From Acidobacteriota bacterium (GTDB taxonomy: Bacteria > Acidobacteriota > Blastocatellia > Pyrinomonadales > Pyrinomonadaceae), in NCBI GenBank assembly GCA_013696385.1, contig JACCYR010000126.1:1-26717 (forward strand): a DNA stretch of 26,717 bases, given 5' to 3'. A program made the translations under genes and the position numbers. Shown piece by piece: positions 15,668 to 22,706 of the stretch. Position 1 is the first letter of the stretch, and each line of letters begins with the position of its first letter. The notes beneath the pieces were generated by a model that made no database searches, was not told where the DNA came from, and saw only the letters and a program-made list of their open reading frames with translations.

Positions 15668-16170
15668 AAAACTCCTTTAACAGACGTTTCGTGCGGCTTG
15701 TATTTTTTCCTCAGATATTTTTTAAGCCGTATTTCCAATTGACCGAAATCAATCGGCTTAATCATAAAATCATTGGCACCGGCGGCGAGGGCGGAAGCGT
15801 GAACTGACGGTTCGGAATAGCCGGTAATAAAAATAATCACTGGATCACCGGGTTCGGACAGTTGACGAATCCGCCTGGTGGTGGTGAGCGCGTCAATTTT
15901 TTGGAGTCTATCGCTTATTAATATCAAATCGGGACGATGAATTTCAGCCATTTGAATGGCATCCTCGTCATCCGATGCTTCAATAATGCGATAATTCCAA
16001 AGTTTCAATAAATATTTCATCATTAAGCGCGTATCTTCGTCGTTTTCGACAATCAGGATACGCGGGAAAAAATTTATCGTTCGGGCGAAAAGCGAATTAT
16101 CGTTTGTCACTGCATATACCTCGCTGAAAATATGGCTAGGTGAGGATTTGGAGATGTTTGTAAAATTCAT
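15664..16170 (-). CDS. stand-alone receiver-domain protein, probably non-canonical
   Basis: 168 residues: about 35 unassigned N-terminal residues, then a CheY-like receiver. The acidic pocket is present (VENDED, 41-46), as are Thr116 in IIFITGYS and Lys138 in FMIKP. In an ungapped alignment the phosphoacceptor position of PDLILISDRLQKIDAL holds Ser86, with Asp87 one place late; most receivers read PDLILLDxxLPxxDGL. No output domain follows; the tail is basic. It may be an unphosphorylated or weakly phosphorylated receiver that works by protein contact. The start has GAGAGG eight bases before the ATG. It is followed directly by the PYP-like PAS gene. Upstream is a strong same-strand terminator, only about 70 bases from the ATG. 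Confidence 0.85.
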   Translation of the reverse strand: MNFTNISKSSPSHIFSEVYAVTNDNSLFARTINFFPRILIVENDEDTRLMMKYLLKLWNYRIIEASDDEDAIQMAEIHRPDLILISDRLQKIDALTTTRRIRQLSEPGDPVIIFITGYSEPSVHASALAAGANDFMIKPIDFGQLEIRLKKYLRKKYKPHETSVKGVL

Positions 16171-16241
16171 AAACTTTTACCTCTCACGCTTGTCAGAACC
16201 GCTAATGGAATTGGGACGGATTAAAATAAGTTTTAGAAATT

Positions 16242-16294
16242 ATTAAAAAATAAAAAAATTAGAAGGTGAATTTCTGCAAAGAAACTCACCTTCT
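16242..16294 (-). terminator. strong intrinsic terminator on the minus strand, upstream of the receiver gene
   Basis: Arms 16294-16281 (AGAAGGTGAGTTTC read on the minus strand) and 16274-16261 give 14 pairs, including one G-U, around a six-base loop. They are followed on the minus strand by AATTTTTTTATTTTTT. On the plus strand the same stem has an A-C mismatch and is followed by a C run, so the element belongs to a minus-strand transcript that starts somewhere above 16300. Confidence 0.8.
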
Positions 16295-16508
16295 CCCCCC
16301 TTGTTCGTGCCGCTGTAGGTTTAACCAAACACGGCGGCAGCTTTCATGAGTTGCTGAAAAAACTTTCCTGTCCGGAAAGTGAAATTCACAACTCCAGTTT
16401 TTTGCATTAAATTGATTATCTGCTAGAAAATAATTCATGAACATTAGGAAGATAGGTAAATCAGACAGGGAAAATCCCTACCTGATTAAGCAAGTCCTCA
16501 GCATGAGG
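16261..16508 (-). ncRNA. candidate structured small RNA or attenuated leader
   Basis: This stretch holds a series of hairpins read here as minus-strand RNA. CCTCA/TGAGG spans 16496-16508. A 13-pair stem with three-base loop spans 16459-16487, complete only if two G-U pairs are allowed on this strand. A nested pair comprises outer GAGTTG/CAACTC (16348-16394) and inner ACTTTCC/GGAAAGT (16362-16380). A GCCGC stem spans 16309-16338, and the terminator at 16261-16294 ends the series. The G-U pattern and terminator agree on the strand. No known riboswitch or small RNA class is recognised. It may be a free RNA, or a leader controlling read-through into the receiver/PAS operon. The rest of the 16171-16704 gap shows only the items listed here. 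Confidence 0.4.
16286..16444 (-). CDS. possible 52-residue ORF ending inside the terminator stem
   Basis: An open frame from ATG 16444 (second in-frame ATG at 16438) begins MFMNYFLADNQFNAKNW and ends RRHEQGGRR-like, rich in Arg and aromatic residues, with two cysteines. Its TGA falls in the left arm of the strong terminator, as for a small monocistronic gene. No Shine-Dalgarno precedes it, and the same bases form hairpins, so a chance frame in structured RNA is about as likely. Confidence 0.2.
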   Translation of the reverse strand: MFMNYFLADNQFNAKNWSCEFHFPDRKVFSATHESCRRVWLNLQRHEQGGRR

Positions 16509-16520
16509 TAACATCAGAAA

Positions 16521-16558
16521 AGACCGCAGATGGCACGAATAAGATAGATTTTCACGGG
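16521..16558. repeat. remnant of a dispersed intergenic repeat
   Basis: On the minus strand this reads CCCGTGAAAATCTATCTT, then a stretch ending CATCTGCGGTCT. It resembles the degenerate 'CCGTGAAAATCTGTGTTCATCTGCGGT' style filler common in intergenic DNA of acidobacteria and several other phyla. Recognised by eye only. Confidence 0.35.
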
Positions 16559-16704
16559 TTTTATTTTGACTAAAATATCCACCCAATTTCTATTATCCGC
16601 GCTACTCTTTTGTTTTAGGCAAATTTCTTCCGCCGTCACTATTAACAAACTAAGAATCCAATTTTTATCGCCACCCGAAATTTAGTAAAATACCAGCAAA
16701 AATT

Positions 16705-18567
16705 ATGAGTGTTCTTAATTCAAACCACGAATTTGACCAGCACGACCTTTTTCACGTTATTGCGGACGAAACCAATCGTCTGCCGCGTTCTGTTCTTAGG
16801 CGGACGGCTTTTGAGCTGCTCGACGGCAAATGGCGGTTTGCCCTCGACGCCGATGACCGCGGAATCAGCGAACAGTGGTTTATTCAACACGATTTTGCAG
16901 AAACCGCAATGTTTCCCGGTTCAATCGAATCGCATCTTGTCGCTGCTAAAGATTCCAAAGCAGAATCGCCTCTATACACTGAAAGCGATGAAGTAGTCGC
17001 TTGGTATGAGCGCGATTTTAGCGTTCCTGAAGAGTGGAATCGGTCAAATAAAATAACGCAGCTAACATTTGGCGCGTGCGGTTACGAAACGCACGTCTGG
17101 CTCAACGGTGTTCTGCTCAAAACAATCGAAGGCGAAGAAGCGCATCTCGGCGAATACAGTTCGTTTTCATATGAATTGCCTGCCGATTTATTAAAGCCGG
17201 TCAATCGTTTGACGGTTCGCGTTGCCGATACAATAGATGCCGACATCCCGCGCGGCAAACAGGCTTCGCGCGTTTATAAACAAGGCGGCATTTGGTATCA
17301 GACGGTTTCGGGCGCAGTGCGGAGTGTTTGGATTGAACCGGTCGGACGCAATCGTCTGCGTTCGCGGCTTGGAGTTATCAGCAGTTTGCGCGACCATCTA
17401 GTCGAATTCGATTTTACGACCCGCACTCACGAAGCCAGTAAATATCTTCTGCGGCTGACCGTTACGCCGCACGGAAAAACCGAAACGGGCGAGCAAACCA
17501 CTCCGGTTACGGCGCAGTTTCATTTGACTTTGGAAACGGGCGAATACGTCCAGCGTGTTCCGCTTTTGCTGCCGAACGCTAAATTCTGGTCGCCCGACGC
17601 GCCGCATCTCTATCATTTGTGGGCTGAACTGGTCGCACCCGACGGCATTGTAACGGGCATCGAAACTCATTTCGGCTTACGCAAAATCAGCGCGCACGGA
17701 CAGCGCATTTACTTAAATAATGAAGCGATTTATCTGGATGGTATTCTGTATCAGCCAGGCATTTCGACGTTTGAGGAAATACGGCGGCATTTCCATGCCA
17801 TCAAACGACTCGGCTGCAATCTGGCGCGTGTTCACATTGCCGGAATCGACCCGCGCATTTATGATTTAGCCGATGAAATCGGGCTGATGTTGTGGGTTGA
17901 AATTCCTTCGCCGCATAGTTCAAACCAAATGAGCCGTGATAATCACTGGGCTGAATTGCAAAGAATGCTGGTTTTTATCGCTTCGCATCCGTCAATCGTG
18001 CTGCTTAGTTTATACAACGAAGATTGGGGCACGGAAGACATTTCAACCAACGTCGAAACACGAAAATATATTTCCAATACTTTCGATTATCTGCGGCTTT
18101 ACTATCCGCAATTGCTGGTCGTGGATAATGACGGCTGGAATCATGTTTCCCGCAACGGCAGACTTAGCTCGCATCTTTTGACGGCGCACGTATATACGCC
18201 ATCGCCGTCGGCTTGGGTTTCGACTCTCGACCGTCTGGTTGCCGGAGAAACACACGGCATAACGGCGCAGCCTTTGATTGTCGGTGACGAGTATTTTTAT
18301 CGCGGACAAACGCCGCTCGTCATCAGCGAATGGGGCGGTTTCGGTTTTACAAATTACGGCGGACCCGATGAAGTCGAAGGCAAATGCCGTCTGATTCAAC
18401 TATTCAAAGACGAGATGCGGCAACGCCCAATCGCCGGCGACATTTACACGCAGGCAACCAGCATCGAAGATGAAGTGAATGGAATTATTGACCCGACAAG
18501 CGGCGAACTGCTTGTTCCCGCAGGACTTCTCGGCTCATATTCCTACATTGAAATTAAGAAAGAATAA
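16705..18567 (+). CDS. glycoside hydrolase family 2 protein (beta-galactosidase/glucuronidase-like)
   Basis: 620 residues. An N-terminal jelly-roll sugar-binding domain (about 35-215: LLDGKWRFALD, VVAWYERDFSVP, YETHVWLNGVLL) is followed by an Ig-like domain (about 220-330) and a TIM barrel (about 335-600). The acid/base is Glu439 in LSLYNEDWG and the nucleophile Glu542 in VISEWGG. Both catalytic carboxylates are intact, so a retaining exo-glycosidase is expected. There is no signal peptide, so it acts in the cytoplasm on imported oligosaccharide. The linkage is not fixed by sequence, but the facing galK-galT set favours a beta-galactosidase (inference). The ribosome site is poor. It converges with the DUF4380 gene, leaving 14 bases between the stops. 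Confidence 0.9.
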   Translation: MSVLNSNHEFDQHDLFHVIADETNRLPRSVLRRTAFELLDGKWRFALDADDRGISEQWFIQHDFAETAMFPGSIESHLVAAKDSKAESPLYTESDEVVAWYERDFSVPEEWNRSNKITQLTFGACGYETHVWLNGVLLKTIEGEEAHLGEYSSFSYELPADLLKPVNRLTVRVADTIDADIPRGKQASRVYKQGGIWYQTVSGAVRSVWIEPVGRNRLRSRLGVISSLRDHLVEFDFTTRTHEASKYLLRLTVTPHGKTETGEQTTPVTAQFHLTLETGEYVQRVPLLLPNAKFWSPDAPHLYHLWAELVAPDGIVTGIETHFGLRKISAHGQRIYLNNEAIYLDGILYQPGISTFEEIRRHFHAIKRLGCNLARVHIAGIDPRIYDLADEIGLMLWVEIPSPHSSNQMSRDNHWAELQRMLVFIASHPSIVLLSLYNEDWGTEDISTNVETRKYISNTFDYLRLYYPQLLVVDNDGWNHVSRNGRLSSHLLTAHVYTPSPSAWVSTLDRLVAGETHGITAQPLIVGDEYFYRGQTPLVISEWGGFGFTNYGGPDEVEGKCRLIQLFKDEMRQRPIAGDIYTQATSIEDEVNGIIDPTSGELLVPAGLLGSYSYIEIKKE

Positions 18568-18581
18568 GGTAAAATGAGAGT

Positions 18582-19520
18582 TTAAGTAAAATATGCGACC
18601 AATGCAGAAGCCCGCACGAAGTAAAGGCGATAAGATTTATACGCCCTTACGCGCGTGCGGGCTTCTGCATTTGGAATTCTCTTCAGTTTCCAATATTCGA
18701 GATGTTCGATAGAATCGCCGGGCGCGAGTTTTTTGAGCGGCGCGAGCGATTCGATTTCGATAAAATTGCCTGCCGTATAAAGTTCATTATTCGAGTTCAT
18801 ATCGGGATAAACCGCCGTTTCGATAAAATTAAATTGCTTGGTAAATTCCAAATCGCCAACCAGATATTTTGCCCGACCCTGTTTATTTAAAACGCCGACT
18901 TTTTGCGGTTCGGGTTTGTTTTCGTCAACTTTCAGGCGAATAAAATCCTTATCAAACTTCCAGCGCGAATCAGAAAAATCCGTGTATGACCAGACCGCCA
19001 AATTTCGCACCGGAAGCAGAGTTTCTCCGCCGTAAGGTGCAAACGGCTCGTTCGGAATCAACGCTTCGCCGCCGCCGCGCATAATCGTCAATGCCCACGC
19101 CGCGAGTTCGATTTCCTTGTCGCCGCAATTGGTGATTTTGTGATTTATCGAAACGCCGCTTCCCTTTTCGTCCAGAGTTACGATGATTTCCTTTTGCGTT
19201 TTTGTGATAATTTCAACCGGCTGAACAAGGCGAATCGAATTTCTACGCTCGTCAAATTCATATTCACACGGCGAATTATCGGGCGCGTAACTAATCGGCA
19301 TATTTTCTGGCGCAATCCACAATCGATGCCCGCCGTAAGGCTTAAATTCACCGAGCGCGGTTTCAACTTTCGCATCGAGATGCAAACCTAAAACATTCTC
19401 GCCGCCCGAAAACGCATAATGCAAAATTCGCGGTCCGACATCGGTTGCAGCAATAATTTCAATTTCGCCGTTAGTCAGGCGAAGGCAGTTCGGTAAGTTT
19501 ATGTAAGAGATTTTTTCCAT
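18582..19520 (-). CDS. DUF4380 family protein, galactose-mutarotase-like fold
   Basis: 312 residues from the ATG at 19520 (MEKISYINLPNCLRL). A frame opening at 19571 adds 17 residues that only translate a palindromic repeat and is rejected. The body resembles DUF4380 proteins, which share the beta-supersandwich of aldose 1-epimerases: VGPRILHYAFSGGENVLG, YGGHRLWIAPE, ELAAWALTIMRGGG and FIEIESLAPLKKLAPGDS. Sitting after galT and galK, it may supply the mutarotase step, since no galM is present (inference). The last 29 residues, from NAEARTRVRA on, are encoded by the palindromic repeat at 18601-18671 and its flank, and are not part of the family fold. Confidence 0.82.
   Translation of the reverse strand: MEKISYINLPNCLRLTNGEIEIIAATDVGPRILHYAFSGGENVLGLHLDAKVETALGEFKPYGGHRLWIAPENMPISYAPDNSPCEYEFDERRNSIRLVQPVEIITKTQKEIIVTLDEKGSGVSINHKITNCGDKEIELAAWALTIMRGGGEALIPNEPFAPYGGETLLPVRNLAVWSYTDFSDSRWKFDKDFIRLKVDENKPEPQKVGVLNKQGRAKYLVGDLEFTKQFNFIETAVYPDMNSNNELYTAGNFIEIESLAPLKKLAPGDSIEHLEYWKLKRIPNAEARTRVRAYKSYRLYFVRASALVAYFT
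18601..18671. repeat. 71-base REP-like palindrome that forms the 3' end of the DUF4380 gene
   Basis: Perfect 18-base arms AATGCAGAAGCCCGCACG (18601-18618) and CGTGCGGGCTTCTGCATT (18654-18671). The interior continues the stem, GTAAAGGCG against CGCCCTTAC with one mismatch, then ATAA/TTAT with a one-base bulge, so nearly the whole element folds as one long hairpin. The form matches REP/BIME-type mobile palindromes moved by REP-associated transposases. It lies between converging genes and could also terminate both. Confidence 0.8.
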
Positions 19521-19535
19521 CACAAAAATCAAAGT

Positions 19536-19569
19536 GTTTGGAGTTCCAACTAAAGTTGGAACTCCAAAC
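19536..19569. repeat. palindromic intergenic repeat, copy 2
   Basis: GTTTGGAGTTCCAACT (19536-19551), two bases, then its exact reverse complement (19554-19569). It shares the ends TTTGGAGTTC/GAACTCCAAA with the copy at 15280-15312 but differs in the centre. It fills the gap between the galK stop and the DUF4380 start. Confidence 0.8.
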
Positions 19570-19574
19570 AAAGG

Positions 19575-20738
19575 TTAAAAAATAATTTCGCTCGCGCCGC
19601 CTGCCGGATTTGAAACATAGACATCGGTTGCAATCTGCGTTTGCCGAAAATATTTAATCGAAACTTTTTCGGTAAAATCTTCCAGCTTTTCGCGCCGCAC
19701 GAGATTGACGGTTGAACCGCCGAAACCGCCGCCGGTCATTCTCGCGCCGAGAACGCCCGCACATTCGGAGGCAATTTTCACCAGCAAATCGAGTTCCCGA
19801 CAACTGACTTCGTAGTCATCGCGCAAACTCATGTGCGAAAGCCACATCAACCGTCCGAATTCCTCAAAATCATTTTTTCTTAATGCTTCGGCGGCATCCA
19901 AGGTGCGTTTGTTTTCTGTAACGACGTGGCGGCAACGCTTTCTGATAATTTCCGGCAAATGATTTTTGTATTTTTCAAAATCCGCGACGCTGACATCGCG
20001 CAGGTGAGTAATGCCGGGCAGGAATTTCTGCAAAATCTCAACGCCTTGCTCGCATTCGGCGCGGCGAGTATTGTATTCAGAAGCAGCGAGTTCGTGTTTG
20101 ATGTTTGTGTTGCAAATGGCGATTGCCGCGTCATCGGTCGCAAACGGAACTTGTTCGGCTTGCAACTTGCGGCAATCAATCAAAAGCGCGTGTCCTTTTC
20201 TGCCCAGAGCCGAAACGAATTGGTCCATAATGCCGATTTTCGCGCCGACAAATTCGTGTTCAGCAGCTTGTCCGACAAGCGCAAGTTGAACTTTATCAAT
20301 GCTTTGGTTGGAAATTTCGGTCAATGCCAAACCGACGGAAATTTCCAGCGCGGCGGACGAAGAAAGTCCCGCGCCGGTCGGCACGTCTGAAGAAATCAGC
20401 AAATCCGCGCCGCGCAATTTCACGTTTCGACGTTCCAGAATCCGCGCCACGCCTTCGACAAAATCGAGCCACGAACCGCGAAATTTCTGCTCCGGCGCGT
20501 CTAAATTTATTTCACCTTCTTCGCCTAAATTGACGGAACAAACACGAATTTTCCGGTCTTCACGGACGGCGGCGGCAACAATTGTCGCGTATTCAATTGC
20601 CATCGGAAGAACAAAACCGTCGTTGTAATCGGTGTGTTCGCCAATCAGATTGACTCTGCCCGGAGCGCGGAAAAGTCGCGGCTCGCCTCCGAAACGCGAT
20701 TGATATTCGGTTTGTAAATTCAGGTAATTGATTGCCAT
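19575..20738 (-). CDS. galK: galactokinase
   Basis: 387 residues, standard for GalK, which phosphorylates alpha-D-galactose at C1 with ATP in the Leloir pathway. The galactokinase signature is present (RAPGRVNLIGEHTDYNDG, 24-41). The GHMP phosphate loop PTGAGLSSSAA (120-130), the probable catalytic base Asp172 in GIMDQF and the C-terminal GARMTGGGFGGSTVNL follow. The start at ATG 20738 gives the normal N-terminus; no strong ribosome site is seen. It lies 59 bases after galT on the same strand and precedes the DUF4380 gene. Confidence 0.97.
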   Translation of the reverse strand: MAINYLNLQTEYQSRFGGEPRLFRAPGRVNLIGEHTDYNDGFVLPMAIEYATIVAAAVREDRKIRVCSVNLGEEGEINLDAPEQKFRGSWLDFVEGVARILERRNVKLRGADLLISSDVPTGAGLSSSAALEISVGLALTEISNQSIDKVQLALVGQAAEHEFVGAKIGIMDQFVSALGRKGHALLIDCRKLQAEQVPFATDDAAIAICNTNIKHELAASEYNTRRAECEQGVEILQKFLPGITHLRDVSVADFEKYKNHLPEIIRKRCRHVVTENKRTLDAAEALRKNDFEEFGRLMWLSHMSLRDDYEVSCRELDLLVKIASECAGVLGARMTGGGFGGSTVNLVRREKLEDFTEKVSIKYFRQTQIATDVYVSNPAGGASEIIF

Positions 20739-20797
20739 TTTAATTTTAACCGCTTAAGAACGCAAGAATTTTCAACAGTATGAATTACGCACAGCCT

Positions 20798-21787
20798 TTA
20801 ATCATTTTTCCAAATTACCGGCTCAACGAGTCGGCGCAGTTCAAACGCTTTTTCTTCGGCGAGCGTGTCGTTGATAAACATTCCCGCGCCGGTTTCGCTG
20901 CCCGCCAAAAATTTCAGCTTTGTCGCGGAGCGCATCGGCGGATAAAATTCGATATGAAAATGATAATAATTATAATCGCCGCCGGACGGTTTTTGGTGCA
21001 AAACCATCATATACGGAAACGACACATCGAAAAGTTTGTCAAAAGCGACTAAAACCTGTTTCAAAATCGAAGCTAAATCAATCTGTTCAGCCGTCGAAAA
21101 CTGCGTCAAATCCGGCAAATGCCGTTTGGCGGCAATGTGCAGTTCATACGGATAACGCGCAAAAAACGGAATATAAGCCGCAAACGAATCATTTTCCGCG
21201 ACGATGCGCCGTCCGTCTCGGCGTTCTTCGGCAACAATATCACACAGCAGACAGCGATTATGTTTTTCCAGATAAAGCCGCGATTGTTCCAACTCTTTCT
21301 CAATCCGCGGCGGCACAAACGGATAAGCGTAAATCTGCCCGTGCGGGTGATGCAGAGTTACGCCGATTGCCTCGCCTTTATTTTCAAAAATAAAAACGTA
21401 TCTGACAAAATCGAGTTTTGAAAGTTCCCGAAAACGGTCTGTCCAAACCTGCACGAGTTTATAAATTTGCTCGACAGGTTCGGCGGCGAGCGTCGAATTA
21501 TGATTCGGCGTGTAGACGACGACTTCGCATTCGCCGAAACTTTTTTCAACCGGATAGAGTTCGGTTGATTCAATTGCCGGTTCGGGCGGATTCGGGCTGA
21601 GACTCGGAAATTTATTCTCGAAAACAACGATGTCATAGACGGGTTCGGGAACTTCGGTCGGAAAACCGCCGGGCGCGGTCGGACACAGCGGACAAAAATC
21701 CTTCGGCGGCAAAAACGTGCGGTCTTGGCGAGCGGTGGCGGTTGCCAGCCATTCGCCCAACAGCGGATTCCATCTTAATTCAGACAT
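20798..21787 (-). CDS. galT: galactose-1-phosphate uridylyltransferase
   Basis: 329 residues. GalT exchanges UMP between UDP-glucose and galactose 1-phosphate through a uridylyl-histidine. The nucleophile is His149 in LHHPHGQIYAYP. Zinc ligands start with FCPLCP (Cys32, Cys35), and the family N-terminus RWNPLLGEWLATATARQDR is intact. A second CLLCD pair lies at 179-183. HFHIEFYPP near residue 277 completes the histidine-triad-like half. The start overlaps the end of a 48-residue ORF by eight bases. No galE is in the window. Confidence 0.96.
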   Translation of the reverse strand: MSELRWNPLLGEWLATATARQDRTFLPPKDFCPLCPTAPGGFPTEVPEPVYDIVVFENKFPSLSPNPPEPAIESTELYPVEKSFGECEVVVYTPNHNSTLAAEPVEQIYKLVQVWTDRFRELSKLDFVRYVFIFENKGEAIGVTLHHPHGQIYAYPFVPPRIEKELEQSRLYLEKHNRCLLCDIVAEERRDGRRIVAENDSFAAYIPFFARYPYELHIAAKRHLPDLTQFSTAEQIDLASILKQVLVAFDKLFDVSFPYMMVLHQKPSGGDYNYYHFHIEFYPPMRSATKLKFLAGSETGAGMFINDTLAEEKAFELRRLVEPVIWKND

Positions 21788-21926
21788 TTTTCTCTGCCTC
21801 GTTTTTCACCGATTCGGTGGTTGATTTTTCGGTTTGGTCAAAAGTGTAATAAATAATATAACGCCGTCCGTCCGCCATCAATTCGCGGCGTTTATGCGTC
21901 TTACCGACGCTATCTGCTCGTTTCAT
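21780..21926 (-). CDS. 48-residue basic protein at the head of the galactose operon
   Basis: ATG at 21926 with GGAG seven bases upstream. It begins MKRADSVGKTHKRRELMADG, continues RRYIIYYTFD and ends in a charged helix-like tail. It overlaps the galT start by eight bases, an arrangement typical of translational coupling. The basic head and aromatic strand do not match a family I can name. A strong ribosome site and an extended -10 promoter upstream support real expression. It could be a coding leader as well as a functional small protein. Confidence 0.65.
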   Translation of the reverse strand: MKRADSVGKTHKRRELMADGRRYIIYYTFDQTEKSTTESVKNEAEKNV

Positions 21927-21974
21927 TTTTTGCTCCTGCAATAGGATTATTCAGCATGCGTTTCAAATTTAACA

Positions 21975-21983
21975 ATTATAACA
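21975..21983 (-). promoter_or_regulatory. extended -10 promoter for the galactose operon
   Basis: TGTTATAAT on the minus strand, a perfect TGnTATAAT, 50-58 bases upstream of the 48-residue ORF. No good -35 is present, as often happens with extended -10 promoters. It lies between the end of the NarL-type gene and the galactose genes. Confidence 0.5.
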
Positions 21984-22007
21984 AATCAATGTGTCATATT
22001 TAGGATG

Positions 22008-22655
22008 TTAATTATCCTCGAGCCAGCCTTGCAAAATAGCAAAGCGCACGATGTCTATGCGGCTGCCGATGTCGAGTTTCCGCATCGCGTTGGCTTTGTG
22101 GGCTTCGACGGTTTTGACGCTGATTTCAAGATTATAGGCAATTTCCTTGTTGCTGTAGCCCCAGGCAATCTGGCGCAGAACTTCCGATTCACGTTCGCTG
22201 AGAGTTAATTTTCCGGCAAGATTAATTTGCCGCGGGGCATAACCGCCGATGACTCTGCCCGTAACTGTCGGGTCGAGATAGTTGCCGCCTTTGGCAATGG
22301 CGCGGATGGCGCGGAGCATTTCGCTCGAAGGACTTTGCTTTAAAACATAACCGCTGGCTCCGGCGCGGAGCAGTTCTTGAAGATAACCGTCATCGGTGTG
22401 GCGTGTCAAGGTTAAAATTTTCATCTGCGGGCAAAGTTGTTTGAGTTTTCGGGTCGCCTTCAGACCGTTTAATTCCGGCATCGTAACATCCATCACGACG
22501 ACATCGGGCTGGAGTTCCTGCGCCATTTTAACCGCGGTGCGACCGTCGCCACATTCGCCGCACACTTCCATATCGGCTTGCGCGTTGATAATCAACCGCA
22601 AACCTTCGCGCACGGTTTCGTGGTCTTCGGCGATAAAAATGCGTAGGTTGTTCAT
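22008..22655 (-). CDS. NarL/FixJ-type response regulator
   Basis: 215 residues from ATG 22655; a TTG nine bases earlier would lengthen it by three. The receiver covers 1-120 with acidic pair EDH, phosphoacceptor Asp56 in VVVMDVTMPELNG and Lys106 in GYVLKQS. A LuxR-type helix-turn-helix covers about 150-212 (LTLSERESEVLRQIAWGYSNKEIAYNL, ISVKTVEAHKANAMRKL). It should bind DNA as a dimer when phosphorylated. The kinase encoded just upstream belongs to the HisKA_3/NarX class that normally pairs with this regulator class. No Shine-Dalgarno: the 26 bases before the start are an AAGTTTC tandem repeat. Confidence 0.95.
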   Translation of the reverse strand: MNNLRIFIAEDHETVREGLRLIINAQADMEVCGECGDGRTAVKMAQELQPDVVVMDVTMPELNGLKATRKLKQLCPQMKILTLTRHTDDGYLQELLRAGASGYVLKQSPSSEMLRAIRAIAKGGNYLDPTVTGRVIGGYAPRQINLAGKLTLSERESEVLRQIAWGYSNKEIAYNLEISVKTVEAHKANAMRKLDIGSRIDIVRFAILQGWLEDN

Positions 22656-22681
22656 AAGTTTCAAGTTTCAAGTCTCAAGTC
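22656..22681. repeat. short tandem repeat between kinase and regulator genes
   Basis: About 3.7 copies of the heptamer AAGTTTC; the later copies read AAGTCTC. The repeat abuts the regulator start codon, where a ribosome site would be expected. Confidence 0.75.
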
Positions 22682-22706
22682 GGAAAACGCGCTTGACTTT
22701 GGACTT

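Noticed and set aside
19521..19571. 17-residue N-terminal extension of the DUF4380 protein
   Set aside because: Those codons translate the palindromic repeat at 19536-19569; the ATG at 19520 begins the family sequence.
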